64,000 nt of DNA from Pseudoramibacter faecis (GCF_036289405.1 NZ_JAYFFI010000001.1:310001-374000); one strand, 5' to 3'. Shown: positions 6,945 to 16,268, counted from the first letter of the stretch. Notes: a model not told the origin generated them from the sequence alone. A program made the numbers and translations.

Positions 6945-9116
6945 TCATTGCCCTTTGCGGATGAGCCCCCGGGCCTCACAAAGGGCCAGGTCGATTTTCT
7001 TCTCGCCGGCCGTCTCGAAGCGCACCGCCGCGGCACCACCGGCCACCGACGCGATCTGTCCCCGGCCGAAACGCTTGTGGATCAGCACGTCGCCCGGATG
7101 CCAGCGCCGGCTGCGCGACGTCCCGCGCCGGCGCCGTTTTTCCCGGCGCATCTGTGCCAGATAGTCCGCGCCCAATTCCCCCAGGGTTTTGCGGCGCTTT
7201 TTCTTTGGCTGGGGCTTTTCTTTCTCGCCCATATAGCGGCGCACAAAGCGGGAAACCGCCGGCGCATCGAAGCCGCCCACCGAGACAAATTCGAGTTCCC
7301 GGCGGGCCCGGGTCGCCCCGACATAAAACAGACGCACCTCCTCGGCGAACAGCGCCCGCCCTTCCGGCGAATCCTCCAGCGCGGCCCGGGATGGAAATTC
7401 CCCCTCCACCGCATCGATCAGATATACCTTGTCGAACTCGAGGCCCTTGCTCGCGTGAATGGTCGAGAGGGTCACGCCGCCGGCGGGCTCGGATGCCTGC
7501 GACGAAACGATCTGTGCCAGCTCGTCCAGGCGGCCTAAAAACTGCGTCTGAGTTTGGGTGCGGCCGGCCAAAATCCGGATGATCTTCAGCTTCTGACGAA
7601 TGCTTTCTTCCCGGTAGCCCCGCTCGATGCGAAACTGAAGATGCGCCTCGTAGCCCAACTTGTCCAAAATCAGGCGGATCCCCGGCCCCGGGGCCATCGT
7701 CTTCAGCCGGGCGAATCCCTTTTCCTCGGCGACGATTTTATCCGTCAGCCACTCGGGCAGCCCCGGCAGGGCCAGCAGCGCCTCAAACACGTTTTGTCCC
7801 GCCGGGGCCCGCATCACCGCCGCCATCTGCTGCCGCGAGAGGCCGCAATCCATTTTGTAATAAATACGTGCAAAGATCCCACGATCCGTCGGATCCTTGG
7901 CCAGGGCGAAGAAATCCCGAATGTCCAGCACCGTGAAATGGGAAAAAAACAGCGGCCGGTGCTCTTTAAGCTGGTAGCGCACACCCTCCCGCTCGAACAG
8001 ATCCACCAGGGGCAGCGCCGACTCGTTGTTGCGGTACAAAATCGCCGTCTCCTTGCCTTCGTTGCGAACGGCCGCGAGCAAAAAGCGATGGCCTTCCTCG
8101 GCCGACTTCACCCATTGATGCACCGGCGGCACGCCTTTTGGGTTGTCCGTGACCATGTGTTTGGGCGTGCGCGCGCGATTGAGCGCGATAAACCGGTCCG
8201 ACGCGGCGACGAGCTCGGCCGTGCTGCGGTGATTCGTTTCCATCAAAAGCACCTTTGCCTGGGGGTAATGGTCTTTAAAATGCAGCAGCATCTCCGGCGA
8301 GGCCCCGCGAAAGCCGTAGATGCTCTGATCTTCGTCACCCACCACAAAAAAATGGCCGTTTGGCCCGGTCAAAAGCCGCAGAATGGCCCACTGCAGCGGC
8401 GAGGTATCCTGGGCTTCGTCCAGATTGATGTAACGGTAGCGCCGGGCAAAAACCGCCCGCAGAGTTGGGTATTTTTTCATCAGGCTGTAGGCATAGCGCA
8501 AAATATCGTCGAAATCCATGACGCGCCGCCGTTTTTTAGCGGCTTCATAGCGCGCGAGGATCTGCGGGAAGTGCACCGCCTCCGGCATCAGCGCCGCGAC
8601 AGCTTCCTCGTTCAGCATTTGATTCCGGGCCAGGGTCAGCGCCGATTCGATATCCGCCATATCGGCATCCGTCGGAAAGGTCCCGTGAATCTGTTTGTAA
8701 ATCTCTCGGAGCACCGGCTGCGTCTGGTCGAGAACCTCGAAGGCCCGACGCCGGTATCGCCGCTCGTAGGTGCGGATCACCCTCAGCGCAAAGCTGTGAA
8801 TCGTCGAGAAGCGAGGCCCCCCGCCGGCGTCTCCAAACAGCCGATGATACCGATTTGACAGATCCGCTGCCCCGGCCCGGGAGAAGGTCAGGCTCAGGAT
8901 ATGCTCCGCCGGGATCCCGCATGCCTGAATCATATAGGCCAGCCGGCAGATGATCACCGTGGTTTTGCCGCTGCCCGGCACGGCAAGCAGCAGCGTCGGC
9001 CCGTCCACCCGCGCGGCCGCCGCCATCTGCTGGGCGTTGAGAGCCAGGCCATGGCGCGCCAAAAAAGCCCCCAAATCGGGGCGCGGATGCTGGGTTGTCT
9101 TTCTTTGACGGCTCAC
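6945..9116 (-). CDS. UvrD/PcrA-like ATP-dependent DNA helicase
   Basis: Superfamily 1 helicase, 723 residues. Motifs in order: PGSGKTT (Walker A), LTFSRAGA, LDEAQDTSP (Walker B), GDEDQSIYGFRGA, METNHRST, TIHASKGLEF and FYVGATRAR. The C-terminal tail has HKRFGRGQIASV, the short beta-domain seen in PcrA-type enzymes. It unwinds DNA 3' to 5' in repair or replication restart. The strongly basic linker (about 630-670) is unusual. The gene is markedly GC-rich compared with the cluster on its left and appears to be monocistronic. Confidence 0.93.
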   Translation of the reverse strand: MSRQRKTTQHPRPDLGAFLARHGLALNAQQMAAAARVDGPTLLLAVPGSGKTTVIICRLAYMIQACGIPAEHILSLTFSRAGAADLSNRYHRLFGDAGGGPRFSTIHSFALRVIRTYERRYRRRAFEVLDQTQPVLREIYKQIHGTFPTDADMADIESALTLARNQMLNEEAVAALMPEAVHFPQILARYEAAKKRRRVMDFDDILRYAYSLMKKYPTLRAVFARRYRYINLDEAQDTSPLQWAILRLLTGPNGHFFVVGDEDQSIYGFRGASPEMLLHFKDHYPQAKVLLMETNHRSTAELVAASDRFIALNRARTPKHMVTDNPKGVPPVHQWVKSAEEGHRFLLAAVRNEGKETAILYRNNESALPLVDLFEREGVRYQLKEHRPLFFSHFTVLDIRDFFALAKDPTDRGIFARIYYKMDCGLSRQQMAAVMRAPAGQNVFEALLALPGLPEWLTDKIVAEEKGFARLKTMAPGPGIRLILDKLGYEAHLQFRIERGYREESIRQKLKIIRILAGRTQTQTQFLGRLDELAQIVSSQASEPAGGVTLSTIHASKGLEFDKVYLIDAVEGEFPSRAALEDSPEGRALFAEEVRLFYVGATRARRELEFVSVGGFDAPAVSRFVRRYMGEKEKPQPKKKRRKTLGELGADYLAQMRREKRRRRGTSRSRRWHPGDVLIHKRFGRGQIASVAGGAAAVRFETAGEKKIDLALCEARGLIRKGQ

Positions 9117-9222
9117 GGCGTCACTCCTCGTTTTTTTAATCCTATTTTACACCAAATCGCCCCATTAAAAAAAGCCGATGATCAAAAAACGATCATTGGC
9201 TCCAAAATAGCTGCGAAAAAGA

Positions 9223-10392
9223 CTAACGGCATCCGACGCCGGCATAAATCATGTCGACCACGGCGCCCATTTCGTCGCGGGTCGGCTGCACCGGATTGGT
9301 GGTCAGCGTGGCGTCCGCCATGGCACGGTCGATGAGTTTGTCCCGGACTTCCGCAAAATTGTCCGTATCGGCCTTGCTGGCTTTCAGACAGGTTGGAATG
9401 CCAAGCTTGCCGCAAAGCTCAAAGATCAGGCGAACAAAGGTCGCTGCCGCCGATGCTCCGGCATCCTGCGGCTCTCCGACGGATTCGAGCAAGCGCTTGT
9501 AAAGATATTCGGCGCGCTCGTCCTTGCCGTTAAAGGCGACGACATAGGGCAGCGCCATGGCGCAGGCCAGACCGTGGGGCAGGTGATACTGGGCGCCGAT
9601 ACCGTGAGCGATGGCATGCGCCATGCCGAGGCCGGAGCTGTTAAAGGCGATCCCCGCCATGCTCGACGCGATCTGCATGCTGGCTTTGTTATCGAGGTCG
9701 TGCCCATTTTCGTAGCTGGGCAGCAGGCTCTTGAAGACCAGTTCGCAGGCCTTGGCCGCATAGCAGCGCGAGAAGGGATTGTTGCCCGTCGACACGTAGG
9801 ATTCCACCGCGTGGGTCAACACGTCAAGACCCGTGGCCGCCGTAGCCCCCGCCGGAACGGATTCAATCAGTTTCGGATCAAGGATGGCCGCGTCGGGCAT
9901 CATGATGTCGTCGGTCAACGGGATTTTCGTCCCGGTTTTCTGGTCGGTAATCACGGCGTATTCCGTCACCTCCGAGCCGGTGCCGGCAGTGGTGGGAATG
10001 GCGATAAACTGCGGTTTGACAATGTATTCCCTGTCGGTGAACATCGCCTTGAAATGATAGGTATAATAAATGATCCCCTTGGCGGTATCGATGGATGAGC
10101 CGCCGCCCAGGGCGATCAGCACATCCGGGCGGTCCATCAGGATGTGGGTCAGGCCTTTTTCGACAATATCCGTGGAGGGATCCGGCTTCACATCCGGAAA
10201 GACATGGTATTCGATGCCCGCCGCATCAAGCACATCTGTCACCATCTTGAGCAGGCCGAATTGAACCATGCCCTCGTCGGTAACGATACAAACTTTTTGA
10301 TAGCCCTGCTGGCCCAGCTTGGCGACTGAGCCAATGCCATACCATATTTTCGGCTTCACCTGAAACTGGCGAACCGTATCCATTTTGCTCAT
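9223..10392 (-). CDS. Iron-containing alcohol dehydrogenase
   Basis: Group III Fe-dependent alcohol dehydrogenase, 389 residues. ALGGGSSIDTAKG forms the NAD(P) site, and IPTTAGTGSEVT is the family signature. Metal ligands lie in GLDVLTHAVESY (Asp and His) and in HAIAHGIGAQYHLPHG (two His). It is close to 1-propanol/1,3-propanediol/butanol dehydrogenases and would reduce aldehydes formed in fermentation; the substrate is not determined. It stands alone, with no neighbouring diol dehydratase or microcompartment genes. Confidence 0.92.
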   Translation of the reverse strand: MSKMDTVRQFQVKPKIWYGIGSVAKLGQQGYQKVCIVTDEGMVQFGLLKMVTDVLDAAGIEYHVFPDVKPDPSTDIVEKGLTHILMDRPDVLIALGGGSSIDTAKGIIYYTYHFKAMFTDREYIVKPQFIAIPTTAGTGSEVTEYAVITDQKTGTKIPLTDDIMMPDAAILDPKLIESVPAGATAATGLDVLTHAVESYVSTGNNPFSRCYAAKACELVFKSLLPSYENGHDLDNKASMQIASSMAGIAFNSSGLGMAHAIAHGIGAQYHLPHGLACAMALPYVVAFNGKDERAEYLYKRLLESVGEPQDAGASAAATFVRLIFELCGKLGIPTCLKASKADTDNFAEVRDKLIDRAMADATLTTNPVQPTRDEMGAVVDMIYAGVGCR

Positions 10393-10635
10393 GATTTCCC
10401 CTTTTTATTTCAATTGTTTTATCGGTTTGATGGTATGAATCTCTTTGAGTCCTTTGTTAACCGCACAAAGGGATATTTTTATTATAGCAGGGGCCCCGTT
10501 GCCTGTGAATGGTCTGACAAATATTTAGCCAAAGAAGGTGCGTTTTTATCCTTTGCCGGCACCGTCCGTTTAAAAAACGGCATAAAAAAAGCGCCAAAGC
10601 GCCAAATAAAAACGCACACCCCGGGTTGATCAGCC

Positions 10636-10884
10636 GTGTTCAGACGTTACCCGGACAGTTTGCTCAGGTTAGAGAATTCTGCGGCACACAAGATTGCCTG
10701 TTTACTGCTGCTTCCTTCCGGACCTGACAGGGTTCGCAGGGTCTTATTGCGCAGGGTCCAACCATCAACGCCACTTATCCGGGGACAGGCTCCAAGCACC
10801 GCCACCTCCGCCGGGGAATTCAACCCTGCTACAGCGGATTGCAGGTTACAGAGCACCGCTACCTCTCCGTCTAGTGCGTCTGTT
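10636..10884 (-). ncRNA. ffs: Signal recognition particle RNA, long Gram-positive type
   Basis: The minus strand carries the invariant SRP core GTCAGGTCCGGAAGGAAGC (around 10710-10735) and, about 130 bases upstream, an Alu-domain region with GGTAGCGGTGCTCTGTAACC. The ends pair (CAGACG at 10877-10882 with CGTCTG at 10641-10646), giving about 250 nt. This long form with an Alu domain is typical of Firmicutes. Exact ends are estimated. A small GCGC hairpin with a T-run near 10586-10606 may be its terminator. Confidence 0.93.
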
Positions 10885-10925
10885 TATTTTATCGAATTTT
10901 GTTTCCCTTGTCAAGCGCCGTCTGC

Positions 10926-11594
10926 TCAGTCGATGCGAGGCTGCCAGCAGGGATCGGCCGCGGCGGCCAGACACCAGGCGATCATCTCCTCGCTGATTTT
11001 GTGGGTCAGCGGCGGCAGCGCGTCCGGTGTAAAAAAGGCCGCATCGGCCGTCTCGCTGTTCTCTGCGAAATGCCCGCCGTCCGTTTCGCAGAGCATAATG
11101 ATTTTATACATCGAAAAGGGCGCCTCGTGGATGCTCTTCAGCCAGTCGTAGATCGCCACCAGCCGCGTTGCCCGGGCATTCAGTCCCGCTTCCTCGCGCA
11201 CCTCTTTCTCGATATTTTGCTTGACAGACAGGCCCACATCCGCCCAGCCGCCGGGCAATGACCAGCGCCCGTCGTTGAGCTTTTCCTGCACGAGCAGGAT
11301 TTTCCCGTCTTCCACCACCGCTCCCCGGACATCCACCTTCGGCGTTTGATAGCCGCTTTCGCCGGCAAACATTTTGCGCACGCGATCCGCCCCCGCCTGA
11401 GAATATTCGTTCATGATCTCCACCGATAAATCCCGCATCCGTTCATAGCGTTCGATATCGAAGGGATTTTTCGCATAGGCCAGGCCGCTTTGCGCCTCCG
11501 CCTGAAGGGTTCTGGCCCAGATCAACCATCTTTCCAGCCGCACTTGGTCCTGGCCGGCGGCATTCGGCCGCTTCGCGTTATTTTTTATCGTCAT
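10926..11594 (-). CDS. NUDIX hydrolase with Nudix_N domain
   Basis: 222 residues. The N-terminal helical part (about 15-80, with SGLAYAKNPFDIERYERMRDL) matches the small domain preceding NUDIX in a Firmicute subfamily. The NUDIX box is GGWADVG...EVREEAG (about 116-138), with REEAG intact and Gly at the first Glu position, as in that subfamily. It probably hydrolyses a nucleoside diphosphate-linked metabolite such as ADP-ribose or a sugar nucleotide. It is divergent from the superoxide reductase gene and shares a palindromic control region with it. Confidence 0.88.
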   Translation of the reverse strand: MTIKNNAKRPNAAGQDQVRLERWLIWARTLQAEAQSGLAYAKNPFDIERYERMRDLSVEIMNEYSQAGADRVRKMFAGESGYQTPKVDVRGAVVEDGKILLVQEKLNDGRWSLPGGWADVGLSVKQNIEKEVREEAGLNARATRLVAIYDWLKSIHEAPFSMYKIIMLCETDGGHFAENSETADAAFFTPDALPPLTHKISEEMIAWCLAAAADPCWQPRID

Positions 11595-11614
11595 GGCGCA
11601 CTCCTTTAAAATTT

Positions 11615-11643
11615 ATTGTATCACGATTAAATTTTGAAATCAA
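11615..11643 (-). promoter_or_regulatory. Sigma-A promoter of the NUDIX gene
   Basis: On the minus strand TTGATT (11643-11638), 17 bases, TACAAT (11620-11615). The -35 lies inside the palindrome 11632-11651. Confidence 0.6.
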
Positions 11644-11651
11644 TTTCAAAA
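11632..11651. promoter_or_regulatory. 20-bp palindromic operator between divergent genes
   Basis: TTTTGAAATCAATTTCAAAA is a perfect 9+2+9 inverted repeat. It covers the NUDIX -35 and ends five bases before the superoxide reductase -35, so one repressor could control both genes. The regulator is unknown. Confidence 0.6.
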
Positions 11652-11656
11652 ATCCT

Positions 11657-11685
11657 TTGACTTTTAAAAGGGCATCTTCTATAAT
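11657..11685 (+). promoter_or_regulatory. Sigma-A promoter of the superoxide reductase gene
   Basis: TTGACT, 17 bases, TATAAT, about 40 bases before the start codon; GAGGAGG-type ribosome binding site at 11713-11718. Confidence 0.75.
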
Positions 11686-11724
11686 GATTATAAATTAAAT
11701 GATACACTGCTGAGGAGGAACACG

Positions 11725-12099
11725 ATGAAAATTTATAAATGCACCAAATCCAACAAAATGGTTTATACGCTGATTGATGCTGACTGCACGCCGGAATGCT
11801 GCGGCGAACCCATGGCCGAACTGACGGCCAACACCACCGACGCTGCCACCGAAAAGCATGTGCCGGTGATCACCGCTAACGGCGCTGCCGTCGACGTGGT
11901 GGTCGGCTCTGTGGAACACCCGATGCTCGAAAAACACTATATTCAGTGGATCGCCATCGAAACCGAACAGGGCGTCCAGGTAAAATACCTGAAGCCCGGC
12001 GAAGCGCCGAAGGCCAGCTTTGCACTGACCGCCGGTGACAAACTCGTCGCCGCTTACGAATACTGCAACCTGCACGGCCTGTGGAAGGCTGAGGCATAA
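11725..12099 (+). CDS. Desulfoferrodoxin / superoxide reductase
   Basis: 124 residues. The C-terminal neelaredoxin-type domain has the Fe(His)4Cys ligands: KHVPVI, VEHPMLEKHYIQWI and CNLHGLW. The N-terminal desulforedoxin domain is incomplete: C6, C21, C25 and C26 are present, but the second Cys of the usual first CxxC is Ser (C6-TKS). Centre I may therefore be absent or altered while the catalytic centre II looks intact. The enzyme reduces superoxide to peroxide in the cytoplasm of anaerobes. Clear sigma-A promoter and terminator make it a single-gene unit. Confidence 0.92.
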   Translation: MKIYKCTKSNKMVYTLIDADCTPECCGEPMAELTANTTDAATEKHVPVITANGAAVDVVVGSVEHPMLEKHYIQWIAIETEQGVQVKYLKPGEAPKASFALTAGDKLVAAYEYCNLHGLWKAEA

Positions 12100-12121
12100 A
12101 CGCTCCCCATTTCTAAAAAAC

Positions 12122-12150
12122 CCCCAACGCTAAGGTTGGGGTTTTTTATT
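12122..12150 (+). terminator. Rho-independent terminator
   Basis: CCCCAAC-GCTAAG-GTTGGGG followed by TTTTTT, just after the superoxide reductase gene. Confidence 0.85.
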
Positions 12151-12199
12151 TTTTATCGTTGGACGTCAAGGGATTCTGCCGATGCCGGCCCAAAAGAAA

Positions 12200-12238
12200 A
12201 CCCGCGGGCTCAAGATCTTGAGCCCGCGGTTTTTTTGC
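12200..12238 (-). terminator. Rho-independent terminator, bidirectional
   Basis: A perfect 14-bp-arm palindrome (CCGCGGGCTCAAGA and its complement) flanked by A- and T-runs, four bases beyond the DEAD-box gene stop. Confidence 0.85.
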
Positions 12239-12241
12239 CGC

Positions 12242-13912
12242 TTAATGCCGGCGCTTGGCGCCCTTGCGGCGGCGTTTGCCGCCGAGCTTCTGCCCTGCGA
12301 TTTCCACACCGACGCGCTTGCCGGCGATGGCCGCACCGTTCAGCTTGCGCACGACCTGGCCGGCCAGTGCCGAATCGATGGCTGCATAGGTGAAATGACC
12401 GTACATCGCAATCTCGCCCACAGCGCCGGAGGCAATGCCCGACTCCCCGCAAATCGCCCCGAGCACATCCCGCTTTTTGGCGCCGTCCTTTTTGCCCACA
12501 CCGATGAAAACCTTCGTGGTTTCCGCCGGGCCGAAATAGGGGCGGCGTTTGCGCCGGGCGCCTTTCTCGGCTTCGCGCCGGCCGCGCTTTTCCTCCGTCA
12601 GCGCCAGGTTAATGTCCCGATCGTCATGCTTGAGGGACAGGTGTTCGCGCAGGAGCACCGCCGCCACATAGCGCATCTCGAACCCCTGCGCCGCCAGCTC
12701 ATCCACCACCTGAAGATAGCGGGGCATATCGCTGTCGTCGTTCACCAATTCGCCAAAGCGAGTCTTGAAGGCGTCGATCCGGAGGTCGTTGATTTTATCC
12801 CGGGAAGGAATGGTCGCCGGCTCGATGGGTTTGTGGGTGTAGCGGGTGATTTTTTTCAGCCGGTACTGATCCCGTCTGCGGGCGAGGGTCAGCGACAGGC
12901 CGCTTTTGCCGGCGCGCCCGGTGCGCCCGATGCGGTGCACATAATATTCCTCGTTGTCCGGCACGTCGTAATTAAACACGATGTCCACGTCGTCCACGTC
13001 GATGCCCCGGGCCGCCACGTCCGTCGCCACCAAGATGGCCAGCCGCCCCTCGGTGAAGCGGCGCAGCACGGCAAGCCTGGCTTCCTGACGCATGTCACCG
13101 TGGATTTTATCCGCCGAATATCCCCGGTCCTGCAGGGCGTTGGTCAGCTCGTCCACGTATTTTTTCGTGTTGCAGAAAATCAGCGCCCGCCGCGGCCGGT
13201 ACACGGCCAAAAGCCGGGTCAGGGCCTCGAACTTCTGCCCGTCCACAATGCCATAATAACGTTCCTCGATGCCTGCGGCCACCATGTTCTTCGGCGCGAT
13301 GGCCACCGTTTCCGGATCGCGCTGATAGAGTCTGGCCATTTTGGTGATCGGGGCCGGCATCGTCGCCGAAAACAGCGCCGTCTGCACCGGATGGTCCACC
13401 CGATCCAAAATCGCCTCGATGTCTTCGCGAAAGCCCATATCGAGCATTTCGTCCGCTTCGTCGAGCACCACCATCTGCATCGCGTCGAAGCGCAGCGTTC
13501 CCCGCCGCAGGTGATCCATGATGCGCCCCGGCGTGCCGACGACGATCTGCGCGCCGCCCTTGAGGGCGTGGATCTGCTTCGGCATCGACGCGCCGCCAAA
13601 CACGGCCGCAATGGCCACCCCCTCCGAGCAGGCCAAAAGTTTTTCAAATTCGCCGGCCACCTGGAGCGCCAGTTCCCGGGTCGGCAGCAGGATCAGCACC
13701 TGGGGCCGGCCCACTGCCGGGTCCACCTTCTGCACCGCCGGAATGGCAAAGGCCAGGGTCTTGCCCGTCCCCGTCTGGGAACGCCCGATAATGTCCTTGC
13801 CGGCCAAAAGTTTGGGGATGGCCTGTGTCTGAATGGCCGTCATCTCCGTAAAGCCCATTCGGGCCACCGCGTCCAATAATCGCCGATCCACCGCTAACGT
13901 GTTAAATTCCAT
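12242..13912 (-). CDS. DEAD-box RNA helicase with DbpA-type RNA-binding domain
   Basis: 556 residues from MEFNTLAV. Core motifs: SQTGTGKT, PTRELA, DEAD (VVLDEADEML), SATMP, DVAARGID and HRIGRTGRAG. Residues about 460-540 form a DbpA-type RNA-binding domain, followed by a Lys/Arg-rich tail. This is the DeaD/CshA/DbpA group, which remodels rRNA or mRNA in ribosome assembly or decay. ATG 13912 is preferred (AAGGA upstream) over an ATG at 13927. Single-gene unit. Confidence 0.93.
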   Translation of the reverse strand: MEFNTLAVDRRLLDAVARMGFTEMTAIQTQAIPKLLAGKDIIGRSQTGTGKTLAFAIPAVQKVDPAVGRPQVLILLPTRELALQVAGEFEKLLACSEGVAIAAVFGGASMPKQIHALKGGAQIVVGTPGRIMDHLRRGTLRFDAMQMVVLDEADEMLDMGFREDIEAILDRVDHPVQTALFSATMPAPITKMARLYQRDPETVAIAPKNMVAAGIEERYYGIVDGQKFEALTRLLAVYRPRRALIFCNTKKYVDELTNALQDRGYSADKIHGDMRQEARLAVLRRFTEGRLAILVATDVAARGIDVDDVDIVFNYDVPDNEEYYVHRIGRTGRAGKSGLSLTLARRRDQYRLKKITRYTHKPIEPATIPSRDKINDLRIDAFKTRFGELVNDDSDMPRYLQVVDELAAQGFEMRYVAAVLLREHLSLKHDDRDINLALTEEKRGRREAEKGARRKRRPYFGPAETTKVFIGVGKKDGAKKRDVLGAICGESGIASGAVGEIAMYGHFTYAAIDSALAGQVVRKLNGAAIAGKRVGVEIAGQKLGGKRRRKGAKRRH

Positions 13913-13974
13913 AGATCCTTCTTTCATATTAATTTTTTCTTACCTTTCATTCGCGCTTGCCTCCGGGCATAAAC

Positions 13975-14004
13975 GCAAAAGCGGCGGGCCTTTTAAAGCC
14001 CGCC
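13975..14004 (-). terminator. Rho-independent terminator
   Basis: GGCGGGC / GCCCGCC hairpin with a TTTT run on the minus strand, downstream of the ECF gene. Confidence 0.65.
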
Positions 14005-14021
14005 TGACCTCAAAAACTGAT

Positions 14022-14681
14022 TTATTTATTTTTCCGTTTGTTCTGTTTGAACAAAGTGAGCAATGCCTTGCCGATGATGGTCACCAAAACGGCCGAAATG
14101 ATGGCCTCCGGCACCCCGTTGGCGCCAACTACCCCCATGATCAGTCCGAACACCGCCGCCATCGGCTGGTTGTTGGTCGCCGCGTATTGCCCGGCCAACA
14201 GCAGATAGATGCTGCCCATCACAAAGACGGTGTTGGTCATGGCGCCGGCAAAGCCGGTGATCGGCAGCGCCACAAACTGGTTAAGCTTTGTCTTTCTCAG
14301 ACCCGTCCACAGCCAGCCGGCGATCACGCCGATCATGATGCGGCAGCCCACGGCGATCCAAATCGCCTTGACCGCTCCCGCCGGGCTGCTCGCCAGCGCC
14401 GGCGAAAAGGCAAAGCTCATCGCCGTCGGCGCGATGGTGTTGTTAATCATCGAGCAGATACCGAATACCGCTCCCAAAATACCGCCGGCCAGCGGCCCCA
14501 GCAGAATCGCTCCGATGATCACCGGGATCTGCAGGGTCGATGCCTTGATAAACGGCAGGGGGATGAGCCCCAGCGGCGTGAACGACATCACCAGAATAAT
14601 GGCCGCGAGCAAGGCGATGGTCACCATCCAGCGCGTGTCGTGCGCCGGGCCGCGATTTTCAATACGGGATTGCGTCTGCAT
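14022..14681 (-). CDS. ECF transporter S component
   Basis: 219 residues, about six hydrophobic segments, with a basic C-terminus. The pattern PLPFIKASTLQIPVIIGAIL and the following Gly-rich segment are typical of substrate-binding S components of energy-coupling-factor vitamin transporters. The ATPase and T subunits are not nearby, so it would use a shared ECF module. The vitamin is not evident. The 290-base upstream region holds an imperfect hairpin (about 14700-14735) before the ribosome binding site; it fits no riboswitch I can name. Confidence 0.82.
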   Translation of the reverse strand: MQTQSRIENRGPAHDTRWMVTIALLAAIILVMSFTPLGLIPLPFIKASTLQIPVIIGAILLGPLAGGILGAVFGICSMINNTIAPTAMSFAFSPALASSPAGAVKAIWIAVGCRIMIGVIAGWLWTGLRKTKLNQFVALPITGFAGAMTNTVFVMGSIYLLLAGQYAATNNQPMAAVFGLIMGVVGANGVPEAIISAVLVTIIGKALLTLFKQNKRKNK

Positions 14682-14970
14682 TTTTTACCTCCAACTGCCT
14701 CTTCTCCTTGCGCATCGGCGAGAATGAAGCGTCTGTCAACTCATCAAAAGCCTCTCAACCCTTCTTATCCTTGTCAAGAGATCTTCTGATTTTTCTATTT
14801 TAGCACAGACCCTCCGCTTTTTAAATCTTATTTTAAACTTTATCGCGCCGCCGAAAACCCGGGAATTCTTGCCATTTCCCGAGGATGATGCTAAAATGAA
14901 ATGCAGAAAATTGCGGCCTTGCGCTGTGATTTTTTAACGCATAGGGAAAAGATGAAAGAACGAGGCGATT

Positions 14971-16221
14971 ATGATTCAAAATTCTGTTTTAACCATGCTT
15001 TTCATTTTAGGCGTGCCCTTCACGCTTTACGGCGTGTATTTTCTCGTGATCGGGCTGATGGGGCTCCGGCGCCACCGGACCTATCCGGAATCCGCTCCAA
15101 AAAATCGTTTTGCCGCAGTTATCGCCGCCCGCAACGAGGCCGAGGTTATCGGCAATCTGATTGACTCGCTGCGGGACCAGGATTATCCCCGGGATCTGGT
15201 CGATACTTATGTGCTGCCGAATAATTGCACCGACAATACGGAAGCGGTGGCCCGGGCTCACGGTGCCAAAACCTACGCCTGCAGCCGCGCCGTGCGTTCC
15301 AAGGGCGCTGCCCTCGAGGAATTCTTCGACGCGATTCTTTTACAGAACGACAGCTATGACGGCTTTTGCGTCTTTGACGCCGACAACCTGGTCGATCCCC
15401 ACTTCTTTTCCGGAATGAACAACGCCCTGTGCGCCGGCGAAGTCATGGCCCAGGGCTATCGCGAGGGCAAAAATCCAGTATCCTCCTGGGTGTCCGGCTC
15501 CCAGACGATTTTCTATTACACCATTGACCGCTTCCTCAATCTGGCGCGCACCCATTGCGGGCTGAGCGCCTTGCTCAACGGCACCGGCTTCATGATCGCT
15601 GCCGACGTTTTAAAGGACGGCGGTTTCCGCACCTTCACCCTGACGGAAGACATCGAATTCACGACCCAAAACATCATCAAGGGGCGTCGCGTCGCCTGGG
15701 TGCCGGAAGCCAAAATTTATGACGAAGTGCCGGAAACCTTCGGCGCCTCCTGGAAACAGCGGATGCGCTGGTCCACCGGCACCGTTCAATGCTTTACCCA
15801 ATATGCGCCCCGGCTGTGGCACCAATTTTGCCAGACCAAGCGCTGGGCCTGCATGGACATGATTTTATATTTGGCGGCTCCCCTGGTGCAGGTTTTTCAG
15901 GCGATCTTTTCTGTCGTCACCTTTATCATCACGGCCATGCTTGCCATCAACCTGCAAAACTTTTCCGACTTGGAAACGACGGTTCTCTCCGGTATCGGCG
16001 GCGTTATCCTGACGGTTCTCTTTTCGCTCTGGTTGGTCAAGCTCGAAAAGCACCCTATTCATTTTGTGAAGCGGTCTGCTTTTGTCTCTTTCTGGTTCTG
16101 GCTGACGTCCTGGATGGTCATCAACGTGGCGTGCATCCTGCAACCGCTGACTACCTGGGAGCCCATTGCGCACACCCACAATATTCAACTCAAGCAGCTC
16201 CCAATGGAAAACGCCGAATAA
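14971..16221 (+). CDS. Family 2 glycosyltransferase, membrane-bound
   Basis: 416 residues. An N-terminal membrane segment (about 8-30) is followed by a GT-A domain with VIAARNEAEVI, the DxD-type VFDADN, TEDIEF and QRMRW (the QxxRW motif of processive or lipid-linked GT2 enzymes). Three or four membrane segments follow (about 290-400). It probably adds sugars to a cell-envelope polysaccharide or glycolipid; donor and acceptor are unknown. Gene stands alone between terminators. Confidence 0.88.
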   Translation: MIQNSVLTMLFILGVPFTLYGVYFLVIGLMGLRRHRTYPESAPKNRFAAVIAARNEAEVIGNLIDSLRDQDYPRDLVDTYVLPNNCTDNTEAVARAHGAKTYACSRAVRSKGAALEEFFDAILLQNDSYDGFCVFDADNLVDPHFFSGMNNALCAGEVMAQGYREGKNPVSSWVSGSQTIFYYTIDRFLNLARTHCGLSALLNGTGFMIAADVLKDGGFRTFTLTEDIEFTTQNIIKGRRVAWVPEAKIYDEVPETFGASWKQRMRWSTGTVQCFTQYAPRLWHQFCQTKRWACMDMILYLAAPLVQVFQAIFSVVTFIITAMLAINLQNFSDLETTVLSGIGGVILTVLFSLWLVKLEKHPIHFVKRSAFVSFWFWLTSWMVINVACILQPLTTWEPIAHTHNIQLKQLPMENAE

Positions 16222-16238
16222 ACACAAAACGCTCACCA

Positions 16239-16268
16239 AGCACCGCGGCGGACGGTGCTTTTTTATTG
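16239..16268 (+). terminator. Rho-independent terminator
   Basis: AGCACCG / CGGTGCT hairpin followed by TTTTTTATT after the glycosyltransferase gene. Confidence 0.8.

Noticed and set aside
12182..13879. Long plus-strand frame of 565 codons
   Set aside because: It is the antisense shadow of the DEAD-box helicase gene in GC-rich sequence; the helicase motifs are on the other strand.
14682..14830. Possible vitamin riboswitch before the ECF S component
   Set aside because: There is an imperfect hairpin, but no match to conserved THF, TPP, FMN or preQ1 elements.
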